From NCBI GenBank assembly GCA_001772665.1, contig MEVH01000001.1:15198-31698 (forward strand): a DNA stretch of 16,501 nucleotides, written 5' to 3'. The notes beneath the pieces are model-generated. The model saw only the letters and a list, made by a program, of their open reading frames with translations, had not been told where the DNA came from and made no database searches. The stretch is from a candidate division WWE3 bacterium RIFCSPLOWO2_01_FULL_39_13 (lineage in GTDB: Bacteria; Patescibacteriota; WWE3; 2-01-FULL-39-13). A program made the position numbers and the translations under genes. Shown here piece after piece: positions 6,954-14,290 of this stretch. Each line of letters begins with the position of its first letter. Positions within the stretch are counted from its first letter, which is position 1.

Positions 6954-7649
6954 ATGAATTACGATTACGGCAACTGGCTTTTCGTTCTCTTTAATATCGT
7001 TTTGTTCCTCTATTTTATCAAGGTAGCATTTCGACCCAGAACCAAAACAGACTGGACGACGTTTCGCTCTTTTGGTGCCTTTATTGTAGCTTTATTTGCC
7101 GAAATGTATGGCTTCCCTCTAACTATTTACCTTTTAACTTCATATTTTGGCAATAATTTTTTAGGGTTGGATTTTACCCACAACAGCGGACATTTATTAA
7201 ACGATCTGCTTGGACTCAAAGGTGATCCTCATTTTAGCCTTATCCATATTTTCAGCAATGTTTTTATTGTTGGCGGCCTGATTTTTTTAAGTAGTGCCTG
7301 GAACGTACTTTACCAAGCGTCTAAGAAGAGCGTACTGGCAACAACCGGGGCATATCGATATATGCGTCATCCTCAATATTTTGCGTTTATCCTGGTTATT
7401 ATTGGCTTTCTGCTTCAATGGCCGACACTTGTAACATTGATTATGGCTCCAATTCTTGTTGTCCGATATGTCGCTCTAGCCAGGAGTGAAGAAGAACAAA
7501 TGGTGGATAAATTTGGACGAACTTACAGAGTATACAGAAATAAAACTCCCGGGTTTTTTCCTTCACCGACGCTTGTTGTAAAAGATATGATTCAAAAAAT
7601 AAGGAACTCGAACAAACATAATGTCATTATTCCAAACAAAATGAACTGA
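6954..7649 (+). CDS. Isoprenylcysteine carboxyl methyltransferase-like membrane enzyme
   Basis: 231 residues with about five or six membrane helices. The C-terminal half holds the family signature: TGAYRYMRHPQY (131-142), then a hydrophobic hairpin, then a polar ARSEEEQM ... YRVY and the PGFFP end. This region binds S-adenosylmethionine in ICMT/phospholipid methyltransferase relatives. Bacterial members are widespread and their substrates are mostly unknown. An AAGG overlapping the previous stop lies 10 nt before ATG 6954. Its place in a metal regulon that also encodes proteins ending in a C-terminal Cys is notable (see findings). Confidence 0.88.
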   Translation: MNYDYGNWLFVLFNIVLFLYFIKVAFRPRTKTDWTTFRSFGAFIVALFAEMYGFPLTIYLLTSYFGNNFLGLDFTHNSGHLLNDLLGLKGDPHFSLIHIFSNVFIVGGLIFLSSAWNVLYQASKKSVLATTGAYRYMRHPQYFAFILVIIGFLLQWPTLVTLIMAPILVVRYVALARSEEEQMVDKFGRTYRVYRNKTPGFFPSPTLVVKDMIQKIRNSNKHNVIIPNKMN

Positions 7650-7655
7650 AGCGGA

Positions 7656-7689
7656 TTTCATTGTGGCTTCATGTTAACTTATATATCCT
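7656..7689 (+). promoter_or_regulatory. Regulon promoter C
   Basis: TTCAT at 7657-7661 and 7668-7672, then 11 bp and TATCCT (7684-7689); TATATA at 7680-7685 is an alternative -10. The predicted start (7692-7696) is only 3-7 nt before ATG 7699, so the mRNA would be nearly leaderless. Confidence 0.78.
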
Positions 7690-7698
7690 CAAAATAAC

Positions 7699-8184
7699 AT
7701 GAATAGTGAATGTACAGACAAAAAACCCACTTTTTCTGTTTTTCTACAAGGTTTTGCCATAGGTTTTCTTGGTCTAGGTGCTTTTTACTTTCTCCTGCTT
7801 TTTGCGATTACCGGCGATATCAATCACCCACTTAGCCAGTTTACGCTGTTACAGCCTTGGATGAGCCTGCTGATTATTGGATTTGGCATTCAATTTGGTT
7901 TGTTTTGGCTGCTTAGAAAAGGGCATCACTTTTCTCTTTACAAAACACACGATGCCCAATTGACCACCGGGACCGGCACAGCAGTTTCCGGGATGGCCAT
8001 GGCAGCCTGCTGTGCACATCACCTAGTAGATTTACTTCCCATTCTTGGATTGTCGGCTGCAGCACTCTTCCTTTCAGAATATCAAGAACAACTGCTCATC
8101 TTTGGCGTTGTTGCAAACGCAATTGGGATCGTCATGATGCTCTGGTTTATTACCGGCAAAGCCGCGCCGAAAGTTTTATTATGA
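7699..8184 (+). CDS. Four-helix membrane protein with CCAHH motif (MerT/MerF-like layout)
   Basis: 161 residues with membrane helices near 14-36, 53-72, 96-125 and 132-152. The third helix carries ACCAHH (C104, C105, H107, H108), followed by DLLPILGLSAAALFL and then a YQEQLL turn. A vicinal Cys pair in a membrane segment followed by a LGLxGxA-like helix recalls MerT/MerF-type mercuric transporters, but the His pair is different and no firm family is claimed. Metal handling in the membrane is inferred. No Shine-Dalgarno precedes ATG 7699, in keeping with a leaderless message. The stop overlaps the next start (ATGA, 8181-8184), so the two genes are probably translationally coupled. Confidence 0.85.
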   Translation: MNSECTDKKPTFSVFLQGFAIGFLGLGAFYFLLLFAITGDINHPLSQFTLLQPWMSLLIIGFGIQFGLFWLLRKGHHFSLYKTHDAQLTTGTGTAVSGMAMAACCAHHLVDLLPILGLSAAALFLSEYQEQLLIFGVVANAIGIVMMLWFITGKAAPKVLL

Positions 8185-8636
8185 ACTCAAAAATATTTTT
8201 CATTATTTTACTTGTTGTTGCCGGAGTGGTGGTTTTTGGGTTGACAGCAAAGTCAAAACAAGGCTTACCCGCAACAAAACCTTCACCCTCATTAGACAAT
8301 GCCAGAGGGACGACTACATTATCATCCCAAACTAAAACTATGGGGGTGGTGGAAGTTAAAATCACGCCCGTATCGGTGGTATCAGGAAAAGATGTAGTTT
8401 TTGAGTTATCTCTGAATACTCATTCGGCGGAATTAAATTATGACTATACACAAATAGCTACATTAACCGACGATCATGGTAATTCGTATAAACCCACACA
8501 GTGGACTGGAGGAAATAGCGGCCATCATCTCGAAGGCGAACTTCTATTTCCCCCTTTTCCCGAAAACCCGAAACAGTTGACACTAACCCTTGATGGTGTT
8601 GATAATAAATCAGAGGCTTTTACCTGGCAACGCTAA
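8181..8636 (+). CDS. Membrane-anchored extracytoplasmic beta-rich protein with conserved-looking His
   Basis: 151 residues: one N-terminal helix (about 4-22), a Ser/Thr/Pro linker (to about 53) and a predicted beta-sandwich-like domain (54-151). The domain contains LNTHSAELNYDY (H81), DDHGNSYKP (H99) and WTGGNSGHHLEGE (H115, H116). Placement after the CCAHH membrane protein and the His/Asp/Trp-rich loops suggest a surface metal-binding partner of that protein. I do not recognise a named family. Start by ATGA overlap. Promoter D begins 3 bp after the stop. Confidence 0.85.
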   Translation: MNSKIFFIILLVVAGVVVFGLTAKSKQGLPATKPSPSLDNARGTTTLSSQTKTMGVVEVKITPVSVVSGKDVVFELSLNTHSAELNYDYTQIATLTDDHGNSYKPTQWTGGNSGHHLEGELLFPPFPENPKQLTLTLDGVDNKSEAFTWQR

Positions 8637-8638
8637 CG

Positions 8639-8672
8639 TTTCATCTTCTCTTCATTTTCACTCCGTTATTAT
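8639..8672 (+). promoter_or_regulatory. Regulon promoter D
   Basis: TTCAT at 8640-8644 and 8651-8655, then 11 bp and TATTAT (8667-8672). The predicted start near 8679 leaves about 36 nt to the proposed AUA start at 8715. Drives unit 4 (8715-12134). Confidence 0.8.
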
Positions 8673-8700
8673 GAACTAGCAATTATTAATTGTGTTGAAC

Positions 8701-8708
8701 GGGGGTGA
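8701..8708 (+). promoter_or_regulatory. Strong Shine-Dalgarno before a non-standard start
   Basis: GGGGGTGA differs from the full anti-SD complement GGAGGTGA at one base. It lies 6 nt before ATA 8715, but 72 nt before the first conventional in-frame start (TTG 8781). Confidence 0.5.
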
Positions 8709-8714
8709 GTAACT

Positions 8715-9002
8715 ATAACCAAATTATCGCAAACAAATTCATCTATTGATGATACGCAAGGCGAGAAAGATGATCAAACCTTGGTATTACGCATTCCAAA
8801 ACCAAACCTGCAAATTGTAGTATTGGGACTGGTAGCAGCAATTACTCTTTTCCAAACCTTCCAATTAGTACGTATCAGTTCTAAAGCCAGCTCGGTCTCG
8901 GTAAAAGCTGAATCACCGGTCTCTACAACGACTACAAATAATGGATCATCTGCTACCGGAAGCGATGCAGATGTACCGGAATCAATGGTTGGCGGGTGCT
9001 AA
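8715..9002 (+). CDS. Small TM protein ending in GGC
   Basis: 95 residues if translation begins at ATA 8715: a polar acidic N-terminus, one membrane helix (about 32-52), a Ser/Thr-rich linker and an end ...PESMVGGC with Cys as the last residue. The start is uncertain. Upstream of TTG 8781 (30-bp-scale spacing to any purine-rich stretch) there is no good Shine-Dalgarno, whereas ATA 8715 sits 6 nt after GGGGGTGA and the added residues read as plausible polar protein. If AUA is not used, the gene is 8781-9002 (73 residues). The helix end AITLFQTFQLVRIS resembles AIILLTQVFEISI in the first protein of unit 5, which also has a GGGGC tail. Function unknown; a terminal metal or thiol carrier is a guess. 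Confidence 0.65.
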   Translation: MTKLSQTNSSIDDTQGEKDDQTLVLRIPKPNLQIVVLGLVAAITLFQTFQLVRISSKASSVSVKAESPVSTTTTNNGSSATGSDADVPESMVGGC

Positions 9003-9029
9003 AGTTTCAAGCATGCCGGTCTTAATATT

Positions 9030-10238
9030 ATGAAAATAAAAAAAGTTGTATTGAGTATAGCATCGTGGGCAGGTACAAAAAGAGAGAAGCTAAATATCTC
9101 CTGGCCAAAGATAATTTTAGCCATTGCGTTATTTGCAACTGCCGCTGGAGCGCTCTTTTCTACGAAAACGCTTACTGATGTTAATAAAAATATTGCTCTT
9201 GCAAAAGAAGCGGCTCGTCCCGCCAACGTTAAAATTATTAAAATTACTGATTCCACTTGTCAGGATTGTTTTGATGTTGATACAGCTGTCACTGATTTTA
9301 AGAAGCAAAATGTTAAAGTCGAAGAGGAAAAAATTTATAGTTTTGACTCTCTAGAGGGCAGCAGTTTAGTTGAACAGTTTGCTATTAAAAAAATTCCAAC
9401 ATATATTGTTTCAGGAGAAATAACGAAAAGCAATCTTGAAGCTTTTATTAAAAACAATGGTGAAATCACAAACAATTCTTTTATTTTAACTAAAGTTACT
9501 CCGGTTTTTATCAATACAGAAAATAAACAAGAGGTTGGTAAAGTTGCCGCTACCATTATAACCGACCCATCGTGTACTCAATGTGTTGATCCAAAATTGA
9601 CAATAGAAGGTCTTAAAAAAGCTGATGTGAAGATAACAAATCAAAAGGAAGTTGCGTGGAATTCACCTGAAGGCCAAAAGTTTATTAATCAATACAAGAT
9701 TACCAAGATACCATCCCTCCTTTTGTCTTCTGATATTGATTTTTATGATAACGTTAAGTCTAACTGGGCCGGTATAGGCTCTGTTGAGCAAGATAAAACC
9801 TATGTAGTGCGCAATCTGCCTTTGCCGTATAGAGATTTGGAGAAGAACCAAATTCTGGGACTGGTTGATTTAATATATCTAACTGATTTAAGCTGCAGTG
9901 ATTGTTATAAAGTTGACGCAGTTCAAAAGCCTATTCTGAAACAAGGATATGGAGTGGGTATCCGGTCTGAACGGACTGTCGATATTGCATCAGGAGAAGG
10001 GAAAAGTTTAATTGGTAAATATAACATAACTAAAGTACCCACCATCCTCCTGTCTCCTGAGGTAGAACAGTATTCTAATTTAAAAGATGTTTGGAAAACT
10101 GTAGGAACAGTGGAATCCGATGGCTGGTACATATTTCGGGAGATGCAGCAACTTCAGAGGTCAATTTATAGGGATTTAACAACTAATCAGATAATTGACA
10201 ATGCTGCAGCAACACCAGAGTCAAGTGAGACAAAATAA
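9030..10238 (+). CDS. Membrane-anchored protein with three thioredoxin-fold repeats
   Basis: 402 residues: a short basic cytoplasmic end, one membrane helix (about 27-44) and three similar extracytoplasmic repeats about 105 residues apart. Each has a CxxC and a downstream cis-Pro motif: CQDC 77-80 with KKIPTYIV, CTQC 182-185 with TKIPSLLL, CSDC 289-292 with TKVPTILL. Each repeat begins with a beta strand and T-D-x-(S/T)-C, the position of the active-site Cys in thioredoxin-like folds. Likely disulfide reductases, or thiol or metal carriers supplied with electrons by the CcdA-like protein encoded two genes downstream (inference). The CxxC middle residues (QD, TQ, SD) are polar and unlike the CGPC of thioredoxin. 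Three copies in one chain is unusual. Confidence 0.88.
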   Translation: MKIKKVVLSIASWAGTKREKLNISWPKIILAIALFATAAGALFSTKTLTDVNKNIALAKEAARPANVKIIKITDSTCQDCFDVDTAVTDFKKQNVKVEEEKIYSFDSLEGSSLVEQFAIKKIPTYIVSGEITKSNLEAFIKNNGEITNNSFILTKVTPVFINTENKQEVGKVAATIITDPSCTQCVDPKLTIEGLKKADVKITNQKEVAWNSPEGQKFINQYKITKIPSLLLSSDIDFYDNVKSNWAGIGSVEQDKTYVVRNLPLPYRDLEKNQILGLVDLIYLTDLSCSDCYKVDAVQKPILKQGYGVGIRSERTVDIASGEGKSLIGKYNITKVPTILLSPEVEQYSNLKDVWKTVGTVESDGWYIFREMQQLQRSIYRDLTTNQIIDNAAATPESSETK

Positions 10239-10243
10239 TAATT

Positions 10244-10936
10244 ATGACTAGAAAAATTGTTATTATACCGATACATAAAATTCTTGTTTTTTCTCTGGCA
10301 GGACTATTCCTTTTAAATCAACTTTTATTGACCCAAGTTTCTGCAGCAATGGGGATGCAAACAGCATCCACTCATATGATCGTCGCTCCAAAAATAAATT
10401 CTGATGGAAAAACCACTTCATTAGTCGAGTGGCCGACAATGACTGAAGTTATGGCCAATCCCCGCAGTGGAAATTTACTTGCTGACGCCAAAGCAGTAAT
10501 GACTGCTACAGGCAAACCATTTTATGCTCCTGGTGACATTTCTTTCGATGACCCTATCAATGCGCAAAAGAAATGGGGGGCTTTTGAGGCTTCAATAAAA
10601 TTAACAACAGATGAAGAAAAAAGATTTCAAAAGCTGATTTCGTTAATGATGACCTGCAGCTACTGCTGTGGTAGTCCGAATAATGTCACCATGATTAAAA
10701 ACTGTGGCTGTGCTCATGCAAAGGCGGTGCGGGGAATGTACCGATTCTTGATACAAAATTATGGTGATAAATATTCTGATGAACAGATGGTAGGTGAGTC
10801 TCATCGCTGGTATGCTCTTTGGTATCCAAAAGGCATGCTGGAAGATTATTTATTATTTACCGGCAGCGAGAATGCACTGCCCCATGAATCTCATGGCGGA
10901 GCAGGACCAGACGGAAGGCATGGAATTGCAAAATGA
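10244..10936 (+). CDS. Exported Cys-rich 'CCG' domain protein
   Basis: 230 residues with a signal peptide or anchor (about 12-35) and a helical domain containing TCSYCCGSPNN (C138, C141, C142) and NCGCAHAK (C154, C156, H158), then a segment ending HRWYALWYPKG and a His/Gly-rich tail. Five closely spaced Cys plus His suggest a metal site or a disulfide relay centre. The order Cys-rich loop, amphipathic helix, polar spacer, WFP/WYP end is shared with the first protein of unit 5. No named family is recognised. The gene starts 5 nt after the thioredoxin-repeat gene, and its stop overlaps the CcdA-like start (ATGA at 10933). Confidence 0.83.
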   Translation: MTRKIVIIPIHKILVFSLAGLFLLNQLLLTQVSAAMGMQTASTHMIVAPKINSDGKTTSLVEWPTMTEVMANPRSGNLLADAKAVMTATGKPFYAPGDISFDDPINAQKKWGAFEASIKLTTDEEKRFQKLISLMMTCSYCCGSPNNVTMIKNCGCAHAKAVRGMYRFLIQNYGDKYSDEQMVGESHRWYALWYPKGMLEDYLLFTGSENALPHESHGGAGPDGRHGIAK

Positions 10937-11610
10937 ACATAGTTTTGGTTTCCTTCTCGTTTCTGGCAGGCTTGCAGGCATTCTTTGCTCCATGCAGTAT
11001 CGCTCTAATTCCTGCGTACGTCGGTTATTGTGTTAAGGAAGAAACGGGAGCAAACACTAAAATACAGCAACTGCTTTTTGGCCTTAAAGCAGGCAGTTTA
11101 GCAAGCTTAGGGCTTATAAGTGTTTATGTTGTCTTTGGTATTATTCTATCGTTTTTTGGCCGTTTCATCGCTCCGGTGTTTCCTTGGATAGAATTTACTA
11201 CGGGCGGAATACTGATATTTATGGGGGTATCAACACTACTCGGCTACGAATTTGCCATCAAACCGCCAGTTGTTATTAGGACTCATGCCAAAGGAGTAAG
11301 AAGATTCTACCTTTTTGGGGTAGCCTACGCCTTTGGAGCGATAGGATGCACCCTCCCAATTTTCTTATTAGTTATTTTTCAGTCGCTCGCTCAAAAGGGA
11401 ATGGTTGGAGGATTTGTTAACTTTGCTGCCTATGCGCTTGCCATGTCTAGTTTAATGATTGTATTTTCGCTCATCTCGTCTTTATCACAGAGTGTAATGC
11501 AGAAGTTTCTTGCAAAATATATGGCAGCCATTCGAAAAAGCGCTGGAGTATTAATTCTTTTAGCAGGCATTTATTTAATTTATTTAGCGTTACAAGTGAT
11601 TTCTATATGA
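10933..11610 (+). CDS. CcdA/DsbD-like thiol electron conduit (first copy)
   Basis: 225 residues with six membrane helices. The two Cys that carry electrons across the membrane in CcdA/DsbD are visible: APCSIALIPAY (C21) in helix 1 and GCTLPIF (C139) in helix 4. Such proteins take electrons from cytoplasmic thioredoxin and hand them to extracytoplasmic thiol proteins. Here the natural acceptors are the triple-repeat protein upstream and the anchored thioredoxin downstream, whose genes are joined to this one by overlaps (ATGA at 10933-10936 and at 11607-11610). Confidence 0.92.
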   Translation: MNIVLVSFSFLAGLQAFFAPCSIALIPAYVGYCVKEETGANTKIQQLLFGLKAGSLASLGLISVYVVFGIILSFFGRFIAPVFPWIEFTTGGILIFMGVSTLLGYEFAIKPPVVIRTHAKGVRRFYLFGVAYAFGAIGCTLPIFLLVIFQSLAQKGMVGGFVNFAAYALAMSSLMIVFSLISSLSQSVMQKFLAKYMAAIRKSAGVLILLAGIYLIYLALQVISI

Positions 11611-12134
11611 GTTTACCAAAAATTGTCTGGACAGAACAACAAATTTTTAAAAAGACACCACTATATTTAGTAATACTGGCAACGGTGTTTATTGGATTTG
11701 ATGTTTATATATATCTTAATATTAAAAACAAAAGTCAAGATATTAATCAAATTGAGAAAGCAGTAGAGAAACCCCCAAGAGTTGCAGCCGGGCAGTTCGG
11801 CAAGAAAATTGAATTAGGAGAAAATAATTGCCCTAATATTAAGGCCGGCAACCCCGATGCTCCACTAAAGTTTAAGATCTTTGAATCAGAAACTTGCCCT
11901 TATTGTGTTGCTCAAAACAAAGTTTTAGATCAAATATTACCTGAGTATGGAGATCTATTTTATGCTGAATGGTATGAATTAAGTTCGTGCGCCGATGAAG
12001 CCCAAAAATATCAAATTTCCGGTGTTCCGACATTTATCTTTAACGCTTATGGAATAGAAAAACCTTCGGCCTATGGTTTTCTGGACAAACAACAACTTAC
12101 AGATTATATTTGCAAAGTCAGTAAACAGTGCTGA
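11607..12134 (+). CDS. Membrane-anchored thioredoxin/DsbA-like protein
   Basis: 175 residues: an N-terminal helix (about 18-36), a linker, then a thioredoxin-like domain with ESETCPYCVAQN (C97-P-Y-C100) and the cis-Pro motif GVPTFIF. CPYC and a further Cys pair (SSCADEA and ICKVSKQC) are seen. The last residue is Cys. Probably an extracytoplasmic thiol-disulfide protein kept reduced by the CcdA-like protein encoded just upstream with an ATGA overlap. The stop is immediately followed by the stop of the convergent unit 5, with no gap. Confidence 0.9.
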   Translation: MSLPKIVWTEQQIFKKTPLYLVILATVFIGFDVYIYLNIKNKSQDINQIEKAVEKPPRVAAGQFGKKIELGENNCPNIKAGNPDAPLKFKIFESETCPYCVAQNKVLDQILPEYGDLFYAEWYELSSCADEAQKYQISGVPTFIFNAYGIEKPSAYGFLDKQQLTDYICKVSKQC

Positions 12135-12989
12135 TTATTCTGACTTTTTATCTTGCCCCAGGTGTTTTATAAACTTATAGAGTAGCCACAAAGCAATTAA
12201 GGTGAAAATAATATCAAGCCCCGGGATCCTTTGGACAAACGAGGTCACCGATACTGCCACAGATTGGATCATTTGAGTTACACTTTCTTCACTTCTGTTC
12301 ATGGCTAATTTACCTGACAAGGCTAGAAAAATTATTAACACCCCCATACCGGCAAACATAATGAAGGAAATAAGGTTGGAGACAGTGATCATATGTGTTT
12401 TGCCCAAAAAAGTTATTTCCCTAAACGGCTGTCTGAAGATCGGTTTCTCGAGTATATTTCGTTTATCAATAAATAAGCTGGCAAGATACAAGGGTGTAAC
12501 CATTCCCAAGACATAGAAGAAACCAACTAGAAGTGATTGGGCGGTAGTTGGACTCAATGAAGATAGAGCAATGACGCCAATCAGAACCGGCGCGCAACAC
12601 GCGCTGGTGATGCCGGAAATAATCCCCAGGATATATGTTGAAAGCGGGTCATCGGCTTGTTTGGTAAAGTTAAAGCGAGGCATGGGCAGTTTAAATCCAA
12701 GAAGAGCCGAAAAACCTACAAAGACCAAAAATAATCCTCCGATGACGTATGTTTGATCATGAAGATTAAAAAATAATTGGGTTAAGGCTCTCGCTCCGAG
12801 TACGACAGGAAGCATAACAGTAAAAATTCCCAGGGAATAAATAAAAGTCATCAGCACTACTCGTTTTTTCTCTTTAAACACATTGGCAAAATAAGCAGGG
12901 AGAAGAAAGGTAACACAGCATGGAGCAAAGAGAGCAACCATCCCGGCGATAAAAGAGGCTAAAAGTGAAAGTTGAAAAAGTGTATCCAT
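12135..12989 (-). CDS. CcdA/DsbD-like membrane protein (second copy, CC pairs)
   Basis: 284 residues with at least six helices and an extra C-terminal pair. Both active segments have vicinal cysteines: APCCVTFLLPAY (C24, C25) and SACCAPVLIGV (C131, C132). The family usually has a single Cys at each place, as in the first copy in this window. The position at the end of unit 5, 1 nt after the rhodanese/DUF1573 gene, implies it serves the extracytoplasmic Cys proteins of that operon. Electron transfer is the family role; the CC pairs might instead favour metal or sulfur transfer (inference). A long amphipathic segment (residues 215-262) separates the last two helices. Confidence 0.9.
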   Translation of the reverse strand: MDTLFQLSLLASFIAGMVALFAPCCVTFLLPAYFANVFKEKKRVVLMTFIYSLGIFTVMLPVVLGARALTQLFFNLHDQTYVIGGLFLVFVGFSALLGFKLPMPRFNFTKQADDPLSTYILGIISGITSACCAPVLIGVIALSSLSPTTAQSLLVGFFYVLGMVTPLYLASLFIDKRNILEKPIFRQPFREITFLGKTHMITVSNLISFIMFAGMGVLIIFLALSGKLAMNRSEESVTQMIQSVAVSVTSFVQRIPGLDIIFTLIALWLLYKFIKHLGQDKKSE

Positions 12990-12990
12990 T

Positions 12991-13737
12991 TTAGTTGTTC
13001 TTAACGACTGTAGCAGTGATTGTACTTTCTAAATTGGGGAAGTTGGGATTATCGGTTTCTATGTAAATTGTCCTGATCAATTCGCCTAAGTCGGTATCGT
13101 CTTTATGAACCGCAGGATCAAAAGAGACGTTTACGGTGGTGCTTTCGTAGGCTTCTAATTCTTCTTTTTCTACTGATGCTTTCGTGCAGCCGCAAGAGGT
13201 AGAGACGCGGATAATCTTTAAGGGGAGCGGTGTGTAATTGGTAAGGCTAAATGTTGTCGTTGCCACGTCCCCATACACCACTGTTCCCAGAGCTTTGGTA
13301 TCAGGAGCGAGCGACACGCTGACATTGCTTTCCTTAAATGCATTAGTCCCGCCAGCAAGATCGTAAACATTCGTAAATCCAAGTGCTGCAATTTCCTTTG
13401 CTGCTGTCGCACTCATACTGCCGGAGCGACAATAAACAAGGATAGGAGTAGATTTATCGGTTGGTAATTTGTCCAGGTTCTGTTCTATTTGGTCGTAGGC
13501 AATTACGGCATCCGTCCCAGGAATATGGGTTTGTTCCGGAGTGTGCACATCCACGATAAAAGCATTTTTGTCACGGGCTCGCTCGGCAAATTCTGAGGGA
13601 GAAACAAGTTTGACTGCAGAGTTTTTTGTTGACACAGCGTTAGTAGAATTACTTTGTACAGATGGTTTGCTGATAAACCAAACCAATCCCAAACCCACTG
13701 CGATAACTATTGTAAGGATGATATTTTTTTGATTCAT
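12991..13737 (-). CDS. Membrane-anchored rhodanese-DUF1573 fusion
   Basis: 248 residues: helix 5-22, a rhodanese domain (about 43-137) with active-site Cys103 in VYCRSGSMSA and the usual DVHTPEQ and YDLAGG flanks, then a DUF1573 domain (about 142-248) with STSCGCTKA (C182, C184) and FDPAVH (H211). Rhodanese domains carry sulfane sulfur on the Cys; DUF1573 is an immunoglobulin-like domain without a settled role. The fusion directly couples a persulfide-type Cys to a CxC domain outside the cell membrane. The gene lies 5 nt after the previous gene in unit 5. Confidence 0.93.
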   Translation of the reverse strand: MNQKNIILTIVIAVGLGLVWFISKPSVQSNSTNAVSTKNSAVKLVSPSEFAERARDKNAFIVDVHTPEQTHIPGTDAVIAYDQIEQNLDKLPTDKSTPILVYCRSGSMSATAAKEIAALGFTNVYDLAGGTNAFKESNVSVSLAPDTKALGTVVYGDVATTTFSLTNYTPLPLKIIRVSTSCGCTKASVEKEELEAYESTTVNVSFDPAVHKDDTDLGELIRTIYIETDNPNFPNLESTITATVVKNN

Positions 13738-13742
13738 ACTAT

Positions 13743-14288
13743 TTAGTTTTTAACCACATTGGCTGTTAAATTAAACGATGGGGTTGGATTTTTGGCATCG
13801 TTTGTATTCATGGTAATAATTCGGGTAATAGGACCGGTGCCGCTTGGACCGTGGAAGGCAGGATCAAACTCTACTATCAGTTCTGCCGTTTCTCCGGGTT
13901 TGACTTCAAAAACATCAGTTGACTTCTCGTGCATGCCGTACTTTTTCGATGTTGTCTCGGATGACTTCAGCTGAGCCGTAGTACACATGCATGAAGTGGT
14001 GACATCATAGAGTTTTAATTCGGAACTGCCGGTATTTTTGATAGAAAAACTTTTTGATACTATGCCGCCATTAAGATCAATAGTTCCCCAATCGTATTTA
14101 TTGGAATCAACAGACATCGCCGCTTTAGCATCGGCAGTTATTTGGGTAGTGGCTCCCATTCTAGTACCAAAGAAGACGGCCAATCCGAGTATTAAAACTG
14201 TTACAATTACAATTCCCACAACAAACTTATCGGGTCCTTTTCCTTTAATATCTTTTTTGTTTGACGGCTTGCAGCAATCGTGATTCAT
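13743..14288 (-). CDS. Membrane-anchored DUF1573 protein
   Basis: 181 residues: a short cytoplasmic start with MNHDCCKP (C5, C6), one membrane helix (about 22-41) and one DUF1573 domain (about 60-181) with TTSCMCTTA (C100, C102) and FDPAFH (H146). The N-terminal His-Asp-Cys-Cys could be a cytoplasmic metal site. A strong AGGAGA lies inside the end of the upstream gene, 2 nt of spacer separate the two genes, and they are probably translationally coupled. Confidence 0.92.
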   Translation of the reverse strand: MNHDCCKPSNKKDIKGKGPDKFVVGIVIVTVLILGLAVFFGTRMGATTQITADAKAAMSVDSNKYDWGTIDLNGGIVSKSFSIKNTGSSELKLYDVTTSCMCTTAQLKSSETTSKKYGMHEKSTDVFEVKPGETAELIVEFDPAFHGPSGTGPITRIITMNTNDAKNPTPSFNLTANVVKN

Positions 14289-14290
14289 AA

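Noticed and set aside
8705..8749. Short GTG-started frame before the GGC protein gene
   Set aside because: The GTG lies inside the Shine-Dalgarno-like run and the 15-codon product has no leader-peptide features; kept only as an alternative in the start-codon finding.
10794..11036. Frame straddling the CCG and CcdA-like genes
   Set aside because: It is a shadow in another frame of two genes that are themselves joined by an ATGA overlap.
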